Below, piece after piece: positions 33,085 to 44,314 of a DNA stretch of 64,000 bases. Below the pieces are notes generated by a model. The model was not told where the DNA came from and searched no databases. It worked only from the letters and a program-made list of their open reading frames with translations. A program made the translations under genes and the position numbers. The DNA is from Anas platyrhynchos. Taxonomy: Eukaryota > Chordata > Aves > Anseriformes > Anatidae. The stretch covers positions 4,406,501 through 4,470,500 of the forward strand of contig NC_092617.1 in assembly GCF_047663525.1 (NCBI RefSeq), in the 5' to 3' direction. Position 1 is the stretch's first letter, and every line of letters starts with the position of its first letter.

Positions 33085-33640
33085 TTTTGGATGTGCAGGG
33101 ATGGGATAAGGAAAGCCAAGGCATGGATGGAACTCAGCTTATCTGGGGATGAAAAGCATAACAGGAAGAGATCCTATAGGTACTTAGCTCAGAAAAGAAA
33201 GGCCAAGGAGAGTGTACCGCATCTGATGGATGAGAAGGGTGAACTGGTAATGGCAGACATGCAGAAGGCTGATGGACTCAACAACTTCTTTTCTTCAGTC
33301 TTCCCTGACAGTCAGGCATCCCAAGTCTTTCATTCTCTGAACCCATAGATGGAGGCTGGGGGTGCAAATTCCCACCTGTTGTAAGTGAAGAGAAGATTTG
33401 AGTCCACCTGAAGAAGGTCAAGAAGTAAAAGTCTATGGGGCTTGATGACTTGCCTTCCAGGGAGTGGAATGCTGTGGCTGAGGCTGTGGATGTTCCATCC
33501 TTGGGGGTGTTCAAGGCCACGTTAGATGAGGCCCTGAGCAACCTGATCTAGGGGGTGGTGTCCCTGCCTATGGGGGGTTGGAACTAGATGATTGTCAAGG
33601 TGCTTTCCAACTCAACCGTTGTACGATTCTCTGATTCTGT
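33085..33640 (+). mobile_element. CR1 LINE ORF2 fragment and 3' end
   Basis: The mid part of ORF2 (KAKESVPHLMDEKGEL; NNFFSSVF) is joined to the 3' end (LPSREWNAVAEAV...; 'gattctctgattctgtgattg'). The RT core is missing. The 5' part is closely related to 41690-42010. Confidence 0.9.
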
Positions 33641-33659
33641 GATTGTGCTTCAGAGGGAA

Positions 33660-33684
33660 AGTAATAATAACAGTGATAGTAATA

Positions 33685-33770
<86 letters not shown>

Positions 33771-33772
33771 CA
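33660..33772. repeat. (AAT)n microsatellite
   Basis: Over 90 bp of uninterrupted AAT units after the CR1 tail, perhaps grown from the A/T-rich end. Confidence 0.95.
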
Positions 33773-33799
33773 TGGTATTGAGTTTCAGAATACTCAGTG

Positions 33800-33908
33800 A
33801 TCCTTTGTGATATGGTTTAGTGGAGGACTTGTTAGTGGTAGGTCAGAGGTTGGACTAGGTGATCTTGGAGGTCTCTTCCAGCCTAGATGATTCTGGGATT
33901 CTGGGATC
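33800..33908 (+). mobile_element. CR1 LINE 3' end fragment
   Basis: 'ttggactaggtgatcttggaggtctcttcc' and 'gattctgggattctggga' tail repeats. Confidence 0.9.
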
Positions 33909-34109
33909 CAGTTCATCCATGAGACAAAACCCTGCAAGCAGCATGAAAGACACTGAAATGTGGCCTAACATGAAGGAGACTCCAGATCGCTGGTGTAGAA
34001 ACAGTATTTTTGTGCCATGACCAACGTGGTATATGCTGCAGGAAAAGGCCTATGTCTGAAGTAAAAGGCCTAGGCCAGCACCAGAGTGGCACAGGCTTGA
34101 GATTTGGGT

Positions 34110-34182
34110 GTTTGTGAACATTATGGAACCACAGGATCTTTAAGGTCCCTTCCAACATGAGCAGTTCTATGATTCTGTGCTT
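34110..34182 (+). mobile_element. Short CR1 LINE 3' end fragment
   Basis: 'ggatctttaaggtcccttccaacatgag' then 'ctatgattctgtg'. Only the terminal piece remains. Confidence 0.75.
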
Positions 34183-35688
34183 AGCAGCTCTGTACAGCCC
34201 CTGTAGGGCCCAGCCTCAGTTTATGCCCCTCAGCTTGTGCTCCAAAAGTGCTCCCTCATGTCACTTGCCCCACCTGCGTTCCTCAGCTACCCTAGGGCAT
34301 TCTGGAGTCAGTGGCCACCTCTGAATAGAGAATGGAAACCATCCACGAAAGTAGATCTAGGAAACAATAGGAACCTGTGCATAAAAGGACTCTAAGTCAC
34401 AGCTGAAAGAGTCTTTTATGGCAGCACCACCAGCTTTTTTTCTATGAATTCTCTTGATTTAATCTCATAGGTTTTTTATTATTATTTATTTATTTATTTA
34501 TTTACTTACTATTGACAGCACTGTGGACAAGGATTATCTACCGAAGTATGCTTTTTCTGGGAATAGTCTTATGCAAACATTTACCAAAATATATTTCCCA
34601 CCTTTTTTTTTTTTTTCTCCTTCTTCCTCCACCTCCCGTTCTTCAAGCAGAACTCCAAGGGAAGAAGCAACTGAATTAAAGAATAACTCACATTGAATAG
34701 ATCAAGACTAGGAAATGTGCTCCATGCCATCATAAAAGGAGATAAAAAAGAGGGTCAACAGTGTTGGCCCAAGTGCCCATGACTGAAGGGTGCTGCTGGT
34801 AACTGGCTGCCAGGAGGACTTGGTATCACTGATGTCCAGCCAACTTCTCCCCCCCCAACTTCATCCCCTTCTTCAGTGTGAATATCAACAACGTGGCTAA
34901 AGGGAGACTCCAGGAGACTATGGCAAAGGCCTTGCCAAATCCAGGTTCACCACATTCCCTTCTCTCCCCTCCCCTACTGCTTCACCTGTGGATTTTCCCC
35001 ATCACGATCCCATTGGCAGAGGTGACAACTGCAAATCTCCCAGTCCTTTTTCTTGTGCTTCCTGAAGACAAGTGTGCTGTCTGCTTTTTCCAAGTCCCCA
35101 GAAATCTCTCTGATCCAAACACTTGATGGCCTGGTCCAGAAAGGCAGGGTAGTATGACATAGCAGAGAGGGGCATCTGTAATGAGCTTGTGAGAGGGTGG
35201 TTACAGAAATCTCACAGAGACACTGGGGGTTGGTTCTGCAGTCACACAGGGCAACAGCAGCGCTCTGTGAGGTGTCCACATCTGAGCTGGCCTCCCACTC
35301 TCCTCATACACACAGGGCTGTTGAGAGACACGAGTCTCTGCCTTGCACACCACGCACAGTGCACTGCAGTGCCTGCAGTGTCCCTCTGGCTCCTGCAGCC
35401 ACTGCCAGAGGCTGGGAGGCAGCTCAGCCCTGCAGTGTTTTGCCCTGCTCTGCCCTCCTCTGAGGTGCCCCAAGGCATGAGGAATGGTCACAGGGACCTT
35501 GCTTCAAGCAAGCACATCTCAGAGCTGGATAAAGGTGACTTCCCAAGGCATGTTAATTAACCTCGTGACACTGTCTGCCCTTCATGAGACTTATAGGAAT
35601 GGCTGATGGCATTTGTGCTCGCTCGTGTTCATCTCTCTATGTGTGTATCTGTGCAATGCATTCTGGTTCATATGCAGAAGAAAAGGGG
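34183..35688 (-). repeat. OR4 downstream region, inverted match of OR5 downstream
   Basis: No gene is seen. About 34720-35650 matches 48290-47390 in reverse, including the CR1-derived 'ctaaagggagactccaggagac' and 'gaggtgcc...ggcatgaggaatgg' segments. OR4 and OR5 therefore form an inverted duplication that includes about 1.2 kb downstream. The first 500 bp hold a (TTTA)n tract near 34482-34505 and nothing else recognised. Confidence 0.7.
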
Positions 35689-36627
35689 CTATTTTTTTGA
35701 TTTTGAAACATCTCTAGTCATCAGTCTCCTCAAGGCATCCTTGAGATCCTGGTTCCTCATGCTGTAGATGAGGGGATTCACTGCTGGAGGCACCACTGAG
35801 TACAGAACTGCCACCACAAGGTCCAGGGATGGGGAAGAGAGGGAGGGGGGCTTCAGGTAGGCAAACATGTCTGTACTGACAAACAGAGAGATCACGGCGA
35901 GGTGAGGGAGGCACGTGGAAAAGGCTTTGTGCCGGCCCTGCTCAGAGGGTATCCTCTGCACTGCCTTGAAGATCTGCACATAGGACACCACAATGAAAAC
36001 AAAACAACCAAATACAAAAGAAAAACTGGACGCAAGTAACTCAACTTCCTTGAGGTAGGCATCTGAGCAGGACAGCTTCACGATTTGTGGAATTTGACAA
36101 AAGAATTGGTCTACAGAGTTGCCTTGGCAGAGGGGCAGGGAAAATGTGTTGGCTGTGTGCAGGACAGCATTGAGAAAACCACTGCCCCAGGCAGCTGCTG
36201 CCATCTGGGCACAAGTTCTGCTGCTCAGGAGGCTCCCGTAGTGCAGGGGCTTGCAGATGGCAACGTAGCGGTCGTAGGCCATGATAGTTAGAATTGAATA
36301 CTCTGAACCAAAGAAGAAGACAAAAAAGAGAACTTGAGCAGCACAGCCTTGATAGGAGATGGTCCTGGTGTCCCAGAGGGCATTGGCCATGGCTTTGGGC
36401 AGAGTGGTGGAGATGCAGCCCAGGTCGAGGAGGGCAAGGTTGAGGAGGAAGAAGTACATGGGGGTGTGGAGGTTGTGGTCACAGGCTACGGTGGTGATGA
36501 TGAGGCCGTTGCCCAGGAGGGCAGCCAGGTAGATGCCCAGGAAGAACGCGAAGTGCAGGAGCTGCAGCTCGCGCGTGTCTGCGAATGCCAGTAGGAGGAA
36601 CTCGCTCACAGAGCTGCTGTTGGGCAT
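35689..36627 (-). CDS. OR4: olfactory receptor, OR14-like, intact
   Basis: 312-residue odorant receptor. The start at 36627 (MPNSSSVSEF) is preferred over an in-frame upstream ATG at 36756, because a splice acceptor at 36651 separates them. TM1 ALLGNGLI is followed by TTVACDHNLHTPMYFFL. MAYDRYVAICKPLHY is intact, with SLLSSRTCAQM instead of the usual SLLGSRACAQM. The second loop, KAFSTC and PAVNPLIYSMRN are present. The tail RNQDLKDALRRLM...SKSKK resembles OR5 but is longer. Downstream DNA is an inverted match of that after OR5. The coding frame is clean, but the candidate upstream splice donor, perfect in OR6, reads AT instead of GT here. Confidence 0.95.
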   Translation of the reverse strand: MPNSSSVSEFLLLAFADTRELQLLHFAFFLGIYLAALLGNGLIITTVACDHNLHTPMYFFLLNLALLDLGCISTTLPKAMANALWDTRTISYQGCAAQVLFFVFFFGSEYSILTIMAYDRYVAICKPLHYGSLLSSRTCAQMAAAAWGSGFLNAVLHTANTFSLPLCQGNSVDQFFCQIPQIVKLSCSDAYLKEVELLASSFSFVFGCFVFIVVSYVQIFKAVQRIPSEQGRHKAFSTCLPHLAVISLFVSTDMFAYLKPPSLSSPSLDLVVAVLYSVVPPAVNPLIYSMRNQDLKDALRRLMTRDVSKSKK

Positions 36628-36652
36628 TTTCTGACATTGAACACGGCTGCCT
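36628..36652 (-). other. OR4 5' leader and splice acceptor
   Basis: TTCTCTCAAATAG ends at 36651 on the minus strand, 23 nt before the ATG. A further AG follows 4 nt later. Confidence 0.55.
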
Positions 36653-37399
36653 ATTTGAGAGAAAATGGTAGAAAGTTTTAGAAAATATTTTTTTGAGGAG
36701 GAACTACTGCAAGCCTTAGAGTACACCCCAGACCAAGCCTCAGTATGTGAAGACATTTTCTGCAGTTGTCATGCTTGAGCTGTAGCTGGTGTTAGCTGAG
36801 AGTGGCACTGGAAGAATGGGTAGTTGTGGGCTCCCTAGTGTTCCTTCCTGCCATGCAGCAGGAGGGAAACAGGAACATGAGGGCACCTCAAGTGCCTTCT
36901 ACTTGTTAGTTGTTGCAAACAACTCATCTGAGTGCAGAGCTCAGCTGTAGGTATTTTGTTTGCTTTATTCTATCCCAGTAGGCCCGGCAAAGCTTAGGAT
37001 AGGTATTGGGTTGCTGAATGTCCTCAAATTTCCTGTGCATACCTCTTGATACCCTGTGGGAGTGTCCCTTGGTGAAGATCAAGCAGAGCAGCTCTGCCCA
37101 CCAGTCCTGTTCTTAGCTGCCCTGTGTCACCCCTATATGAGTTGCAGGACCATCCCGTTAGACTGTTTCCCTGAAAAACTGGAGAAGACACTGGAGAAGG
37201 CTTCTGAGGGAGGAACGCCACAGAAAGCCGGATGGAGCTTGGGAGCTTGTCTTCTTTTCCATGGCTGCAAGAACTATGAAGCATCTGACAGAGAGCCTGA
37301 CATGGCCTGCTCGAGCAGGGTGTTCTGGGCAGACCAGGGAGACCTGGCCTATGGCAATACATGAGGTTTCTGCCAGACTTCCTCACCTCACACTGCAAC
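36653..37399. other. OR4 upstream region, class II
   Basis: No gene is seen. It matches the upstream of OR6 and OR1. The candidate donor position is 36927-36922, CAG|ATGAGT on the minus strand. Confidence 0.6.
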
Positions 37400-38773
37400 C
37401 CAGCAGGACTCTCAAAGCCTACTGCATTGCCCACTGCCCTCCCAGAAACAAGACCCAACAAGAGCAGACCCCTCAAGTACCTGCAGCTGCATGGCCCTGC
37501 AGCCAGGCACTTACCTTGTCAAGGGCTGTGCAGGTTTCTCCTGCAGGCAGCTCTCAGCATCCTCCCACTGCCAACTGCCTCCAAGCCCTCTCTCATTCTC
37601 TCCCCTCCCCGTGTCAGCTGCGGTCAGAGCCCCCAGCCCTGCTGCGCTGTGCAGAGGAGCTGCTCCTGGGCACAGCTGTCTCTCTGCACCAGGGTCCTCT
37701 TGCCACGAGCTCTCTCTGTCCCACGAGCCCGGCCCAGCTCAGTAGCACAGCACCAGCCCAAGGCACTGCAATCACCCCTCTGGGGGCTTTGCCGATGAGC
37801 CCACAAACCTCAGGCACTCAGAGACAATTGAAGACATCTCTCCAGAAGTGCAAGTCAGAGGCAAGTTTCCTGCAGTGTCCCCCTGAGGGCCAGCACTGAC
37901 ACAGCCTCCCTTGGAGCTCGTTAGAGCAGAACCCTGGAGGCAGTGAGGACAAGGAGACAAAGGCAATGTGAAGGTGACACTGATGTGTAGGAAAACTGGA
38001 TGTGTGTCACCAAGCACAAGGGCCAGGCCTTGACCCCTGGTCTCTAGGAAGGGAGATCCTTTCCTTCGCACCTTGCTCAGGGCTCTTTGTGGGGCGGTAG
38101 GAGATGGGGATGTGCATGGCCAAGTGCAGGAGAATGGCACGACCCCTGCCTGGTTCATGGGTGGGGGCGAGGAGGCAATGAGGCCCTGGTGCTTTAACGA
38201 TCAGCTGTCTCCTCATGTGTGTCACTGGCAGAGACAACAGCCATAGCCATGGAGAGAAAGACCTGGGTCCTGCTAGGACTTTGAACATTGTCATAGCCCT
38301 TGTTCCTCTCCAAACCAGGATGGCCTAGAGAATCCCAGACCTGTACCTCTTTACTGGTTAGTTGTAGACACTTGTCCATGTGGTGTCACAGCAGACCTAA
38401 GCTGAGTCTGATAACACAGATCTCCTTGGTGGCCATGCTCCTCATGAGGCAGCTCTGTAGGAAGCTGGCCTGCTTCCTGCTGAGCAGGCACCACTGCTCG
38501 TATGGCATCCCTCGTGGTGCCCAGGCCCTTCTCCTGTGTACTCAGCAGTGTCCCAGTTTCCACTGATGTGTGGGGTTACTCTCCCTCTCGTTCAGGACTA
38601 GTGCTCTTCTCCTTGTAAATGTCTAGAGGTTACTTTAGACAAAATCCTGCAGTTTCTCAAGCTCCCACCATACTGATGCACCGTTCTGTCAGCTGTTCCT
38701 GTCTGCAGGCAGACAGTTCAGCCTTTGCGTGATTGTGCTGTCTCTGACAAGACAGCAGCATTTGGAGGTACAG

Positions 38774-38882
38774 GGGACACAGAATCACACACAGAACCAC
38801 ACAGAATGATCTTGGTTAGAAGAGACCTCAAGATCATCGAGTCCAACCTCTGACCTAACACTAACAAGTCCTCCACTAAACC
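38774..38882 (-). mobile_element. CR1 LINE 3' end fragment, paralogue of 2217-2325
   Basis: Same insertion and same flanks as in cassette copy 1. Confidence 0.87.
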
Positions 38883-39806
38883 AACATTTGGATAATACAG
38901 GAGTAACCAGTTGAATGGAACTGCAACACAGTCACAGAATGGTAGTGGGTGGAAGGCTGCCAGATTCTACTTTTTCTGTTCTTCATTCTCATGCATGCTG
39001 TCAGTTTCTCTGCAGCTGTGTCCTAAAAGTTATGGGGCTGTGCAGGACAAAGTTAGAAGGTCCAAAGCCCAGCTGGAGCTCAATCTGTCTATGACTCTCA
39101 AAGACAATAAACACTGCTTATAGAAATACTTTAAATAAAAGAGAACTAAGAATCATCATAAATTACCGGGTGTGGGGGGAAACCTGGTGTCAAGAGATGA
39201 GGTAAAGGGTGAGGTATTTAATGCCTTCTTTGCCTCAGTCTCTAGCAGCAAGACCAGTTGTTCCCCTGGATATTTCTTCCTCCTCATGGCCAGTGCCCAC
39301 ATTTTAGGATGGTTTGTGACTTTTTTTTTTTTTTTTCTTCTGCTCTTTCCTACTACCAAAGCAGGCTCCATCAGTGTGGAAACCCCTCCTGGAGTAGGCA
39401 TCCCAACCCACCAGGCTCCTTGCAGCCTGTCAGCGAAGCAGACACAAGTCACCTCAGCAGCAGCTTCCAAGCCAGGGGCCTGCTGCTGGCCTTGCAGCTT
39501 CTTGTGGAGACACAGCCAAGCCTTGTGCCTGCTGCTGCCCAGTCATGGACTCAAGCAGAAGGGAAAGGACAACCCATGTGGGGGCCTTCTTTCTGCCTGG
39601 GTCGTCCTGGGTCTGGAGGCAGAGGGGATCCCCCAGTCAGCATGCCAAGCAGGTGCCTTCTGCTGGCCTAGCAGGGCCACTGCCAGATGTCAGCCCAAAA
39701 GTGCAGCTCCCAGGGAGAAGTCAAGACTGACCTGCCACCTACTTCAAGTAGAAGTGACCTCACAGTCCCTTTCCGTGACACATTCCTGGTACTGCCTTAT
39801 CAACTT

Positions 39807-40715
39807 TAAGGGACAAACAGAGAAATGGGATGCCGTTGTGGGAATCTATTACAGACCACCCTGCCAGGACTCAAATGCCGACGAATTATTCTTTGCAGGA
39901 CTAAGAGATGCTTCGAGATCAACTCCTTTTGTCCTTATGGGAGATTTCAACTTGCCCGATGTCAACTGGGATCACCACACAGCTGACATGAGCAAGTCCA
40001 GGAGGTTCATAAAGCACCTAGGTGATCTCTTCATGGTGCAGGTGCTAAGGGAGCCAACTAGGAAAGGTGCCCTCCTGGATCTGTTGCTGGAGAACAGAGA
40101 GGGTCTTGTGGGAGACGTGGCAACTGGTGCCCGTCTCAGTCATAGTGATCATGAAGTGGGTCAGTTTAGAATTTATGGCAACAGAAGGAAAACTGCCACC
40201 AGTACTTCAGCCCAGGATATGGGGAAAGCAGACTTCAGGCTGCTCAGGGAACTAGTCAGCAAGGTCCCCTGGGTAGCTGCTTTTGAAGGCATTGCCGTCC
40301 ATCAGTGTTTCAGCTCAGTCTTTAAGCACTGCCTCCTAAAAGCACAAGATCAGGCTGTTCCAAAATATCGGAAGGCAGGCAGGCAGGGCAGAAGACCGGC
40401 CTGGCTGACCAGGGATCTTCTACTGGAGCTTAGACAGAAAAAGAAAGTGTACAGCTGCTGGAAGAAGGGTCAGGTGACGAGGAAGGAATACAGGGATGCT
40501 GTTCATGTTTGTAGGGAGAAAATTTGTGGGTCCAAATCCTAACTAGAGTTGAAGCTGGCCACATCTGTGGGAGACAATAAAAGGTGTTTTTTTTGGATAT
40601 GTGAACAGAAAAAGGAGGACCAAAGAAAACATAGGTCCACTACTTGATGGGGAATGTCTCCTCACAGACAATGATATAGCCAAAGCAGAGATGTTTAATG
40701 CCTTCTTCACTATCC
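39807..40715 (+). mobile_element. CR1 LINE endonuclease-region fragment
   Basis: Open for about 245 codons: VVGIYYRPP, FVLMGDFNLPDVNW, SHSDHE (catalytic Asp/His kept), VCREKIC, then a stop at 40540 and the continuation NRKRRTKENIGPLL...NAFF. It has no RT. A 456-codon frame that runs into it from 39172 is a chance fusion with S-module DNA. Confidence 0.92.
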
Positions 40716-40847
40716 TGGTTTCAGTTAAGACAGAGTTAATTTTCCTCCTAGTAGCCGGCAGAATGCTATGTTTTGGCTTAGGATGAGAAGAGTGATGATA
40801 AAATGCTGATGTTTTAATTGTTGCAGAGCAGTGCTTACACCAAGACA
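40711..40847 (+). mobile_element. ERVL-type LTR 5' fragment
   Basis: 'cctggtttcagttaagacagagttaattttcctcc' to 'gcagagcagtgcttacacc'. It matches the minus-strand start of the LTR at 61695-61555. Only about 137 bp remain. Confidence 0.85.
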
Positions 40848-41689
40848 GGGAGAAGTCAAGGGTGACCTGCCACCTCCAGACACAAATGACCTCACAGTCC
40901 CTTTCTGTGACACGTTCCTGCTGCTGCCCTATCAACGATAGAGACAGTCACTGCCACAGTCACATTCCTCCTGCTGGGTCATCAGATCTTGAGGAAGAGC
41001 TGACCTCTCTCTTGCCCCCTAGGTACCTGTTTTTCTCTTTCTGGGTTAGAGACTAAGCAAAGTTTTAGTGGGAGTGTGTGTTGTCCTGCTAGTGGTGTCA
41101 GGTCTGTGGTTAAGGTGTGGACAAGCTGTACAGTTTAGGGTTTTTAGGTCTGTCAAGGAGTCTAGGGTTAAATAAAGCATTTTCATGTTAGTGTTAAGGG
41201 AAGGCATTAGGGTTAGGAAGAGAAAAAAAAAATTATTCCTTTCAGAGTGTTGTAGTAGCATTTACATTTAGGCATTAAAATTACTGGCTTATGTAAGGGC
41301 CATATGTGACTGTGTAAAGTCAGTGTTACCACAGCATCCACATTACATAAACCCTTTTACTTCTATGAAATCATAAGTTTCTGCTGGCCAAGCTCTTCTT
41401 CCCTTCCTGAAATCTCACATCTCTCTTGTCCAGGCTGCTCTTGACCTCCCCATATCTTATTGGGATCATCTTTCTGATGACATTCATGATCGCAGAGTAT
41501 CTGTCTCACTTCTGTTGGCTCCTCCATTCCTGAGAAGGAAGTGGCGTAGCAGTCAGGAGGGAAAAGGACACAAAGGTCTTTAGGATCATCCTGCACAATG
41601 TGCCCATCACCTCTGCACCTCCTCAAAGTCACACTTCCTGTCTATAAGTTTTTTTTCACAGATGGCTTTTGTGGATCCAGGGTTATTTT

Positions 41690-42530
41690 TTTCTCATGCA
41701 TGTTTCAGTTTTGGATATGCAGAGATGGAATAAGGAAAGCCAAGGCACAGATGGACCTGACCTTCTCAAGGGATGCAAGGAATAATTGGAATGGATTCTA
41801 TAGATACATTGTTCAGAAAAGAAAGGCCAAGGAGAGTGTACCCTCTCTGATGGATGAGAAGGGTGAACTGGCAATGAGAGACATGGAGAAGGCTGAGGGA
41901 CTCAGCATCGTCTTTGCCTCAGTCTTCAGTGCCAATCAGGCTCCCCAAGTCTTTCACTTCCCTGAACCCATAGATGGAGGCTGGAGAGCAAATTCCCACC
42001 TGCTGTGAGTGAAGAGCAGGTTTGAGACCACCTGATGGAACTCAACAAGTACAAGTCTATGTGGCCTGATGACTTGCATCCCAGGATCCTTAGGGAACTG
42101 GCTGATATAGTTGCCAAGCCTCTCCCCATCATACTGGGGGCTGTTCATTCTACAGAAGAGAAGGCTCCGGGGTGACCTCTTTGTGGCCTTTGAGTACTTA
42201 AAGGAGGCTTATCAAAAAGACGGAGAGTGGCTCTTTGTCAATTAGAGAATTACAGGAAAAGGGGGAAAGGTTTTAAGGTAAAAGAAGGGAAATTTAGATT
42301 AAATGTTAGGAGGTAATTCTTCACTCAGAGGGAGGTGAGGCACTTGAAGGGGCTACTGAGAGACCTTATAGATATGCCATCCCTGGATTTGTTCAAGAGC
42401 AGGTTAGACGAGGCCCTGGGCAACCTGATCTCAGGGGGGCATCCCTATCCAAGGCTGGGGGATTGGAACTAGATGATCTTTAAGGTCTCATTCAACATGA
42501 GCCATTCTATGGTTCTGTGGTCTCACAAAC
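41690..42530 (+). mobile_element. CR1 LINE ORF2 fragment and 3' end
   Basis: KAKESVPSLMDEKGEL region, an internal deletion, then the C-terminal part and a 3' end with 'ggaactagatgatctttaagg'. Related to 33085-33640. Confidence 0.9.
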
Positions 42531-43329
42531 TATACCTCAGGCATGACTCCCATCCCATCAGCTTTCCTGTGGTCTCTCACATGACTAGAACAGAAGGTGC
42601 CTTGCCATTTTCAATGCCATGTGCATGCTTCTGGCCTTTACGGTCCCTATCTGTGCCACATTCCTCCTGCTGGTCAGGCAGATCCAGAGACAGAAGTGAC
42701 CTCCCAGCCTCCATCACAGCCACGTACCTCCTGCAGGCCCAGCAGATCCTGAGGCACAGCAGATCCCATCACAGAATTCCCAGGCAGCTCCTCCTTGTGG
42801 CCTCTGATCTGATCACATACCTGTCACCTCACATGCCTCTTCCAATGCTGCATGACTGCTGCAGGACCTCGCAGTCCGTGACCTTCCCCAAGGGGACAAA
42901 CAGGTGAAGTTAGGGTAGGAGTGGGGTTGAAGCTGAGATGTGCTGTGTGCATGTTGGAGGGCTTTGGGAGTTAGGTGTTCAGGTAAATGTTTAAGAATTA
43001 CAGGTCACCCTCCAGGTTTAAGGGAATGGTAAGGGCTTCAATGAAGTGTTTGGTGTTCTGCTTAAGGATCCTGCTCCAGGTTTAGGATGAGGGAAAGATT
43101 TGAGGCTTATAGTTCAGATCTGGGTTAATGGCTAGGTTTAAGGCTGGCATTTTAATCCCTGGTTAGACTTAATCATCCTTCTGCTTGCCCTGCTAGTAGA
43201 AAATGGGTTTAATATCTGCCTTTTTAAAGTTCTGAGGAATGTCTTTGATCAATCTGTCATTTCCAAGGTCTTTGGGATAGATCTTATGACAGTGTCAGCA
43301 GTTCCACCAACACCTCTCTCACCCTTCCC
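42531..43329. other. Unassigned spacer
   Basis: No gene is recognised. The stretch 42900-43150 is rich in 'ttaggg/gggtt'-like motifs and may be decayed U-module DNA. Confidence 0.35.
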
Positions 43330-43935
43330 ACACCACCACTAAGCAACTTGAAGACTGACCAGTGGGATGATGAAGGTTTGGAAAAGGGCTTCCTTTAGAT
43401 CTCTGAGGAGGGCTGTTCTGCACTTCACACAGACAGTGATGATGGTGTCATAGAAAACAGTGACACTCGTGAGGATGGAAGAGCAGGTGGATAAGGCCTT
43501 GGGCAACAACACAGGAGAAACACTCATGAAAACTGCATGGGAGGGAAGGGGAAGATTGGATCCAAAATGTAGATTATGAAAGCAAAGACCACGAGTATTA
43601 CCATGGCACTGCAGGACAGCTCCAGCAATGGGGCAAAATCATAGCAGGTGTGAATGACACTGGGGCCACAGAACTGTAGCATGAAGGAGGAGAAATAATT
43701 CCTGTACATGAGAGAAATTCTCCTGGTTCAGGTGCAGCTGCCTTCTGGAGTCAGACCTTCCACTTCTCGAGTCTTGCAGAGAATAAGGATGGCATAAAGC
43801 CCAGGGCTGTCTGTAGGGCACGGTCCCAGCAGGAAGCACTCTGTTCATGCAGAAGGTGCAGCTGAGAGTGCTGCCACCTCTGTGAGCAAAGGGGGTGCTG
43901 TCCCCAGCCAGGAAGCTGGCCAGCATCTGTCGTGG
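43330..43935 (-). pseudogene. Decayed olfactory receptor pseudogene, not OR14 type
   Basis: Fragments on the minus strand in receptor order: MLASFLAGDSTPF (TM2-TM3 loop) and TECFLL (TM3), then a deletion or unrelated stretch where DRY and TM4 should be. Next come FCGPSVIH...DFAPLLELSCSAM (second extracellular loop) and a TM5-like run. After a frame change comes KALSTCSSILTSVTVFYDTIIT (the KAFSTC-TM6 region). The wording of these motifs is that of class-II mammal-like OR families (OR6/OR10-like), not the OR14 cluster around it. Several stops and frameshifts. The 5' end is cut by an ERV fragment at 43936. Confidence 0.7.
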
Positions 43936-44314
43936 GGTGGTGGAGCTTTTTGAGAAAGGGAAGCAAATGTTCCATATCCTTCTGAAAGCTGGTATTGCCC
44001 TAACCAAAGAAAGGTCAAGGGACCTGCGCACGAAATCCTAGTCCAGGTAGGCCAGGATCAGGGGGACTGCTGCATTGAGACAGGCTGGGAGTTGGTCTGT
44101 GGGTGATGAGCAATTGTATTGTGCATCATTTGCTTTATACATGTCATCATCATCATCATAAAATGTGTTATTATTTATTGCTATTGTGTCTGTTATTCTT
44201 ATATTTCATTTTCTGCCCTTCTAAATTGTCTATATTTCAACAAATAAGCTTTTGAGTGGTGAGTGTGAGCTAACATCGTGGTGTTGCTTAGGTGCCCAAC
44301 AGGTTAAAGCACAA
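43936..44314 (+). mobile_element. ERVL-like pol fragment followed by LTR 3' part
   Basis: 43936-44075 resembles the pol stretch at 8330-8440 ('gagaaagggaagcaaatgtt', 'aaaggtcaagggacctg'). 44080-44314 is the LTR with 'gatgagcaattgtattg', a (CAT)n run and the end '...ggttaaagcacaaca'. It is a sister of 8300-8713, and the following R module is also shared, so the two ERV pieces are one insertion copied with the OR upstream region. Confidence 0.78.

Larger units (their letters stand above)
37400..41640 (+). repeat. R-mid-S-U cassette copy 4 with CR1 and LTR pieces
   Basis: R 37400-38000, mid 38000-39430, S 39430-39805, then a CR1 fragment and an LTR piece, then about 95 bp of S again (from 40848), and U to 41640. 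The S stretch 39714-39806 is repeated at 40853-40945, so the CR1/LTR part is bracketed by a partial S duplication. A T-rich tract lies at 39321. Confidence 0.75.

Noticed and set aside
33660..33772. CRISPR-like or satellite array
   Set aside because: It is a plain AAT microsatellite; no spaced repeats of CRISPR type exist in the window.
39172..40542. 456-codon + strand frame
   Set aside because: It is a chance join of S-module repeat DNA with a CR1 endonuclease fragment; only the second half is real coding sequence.
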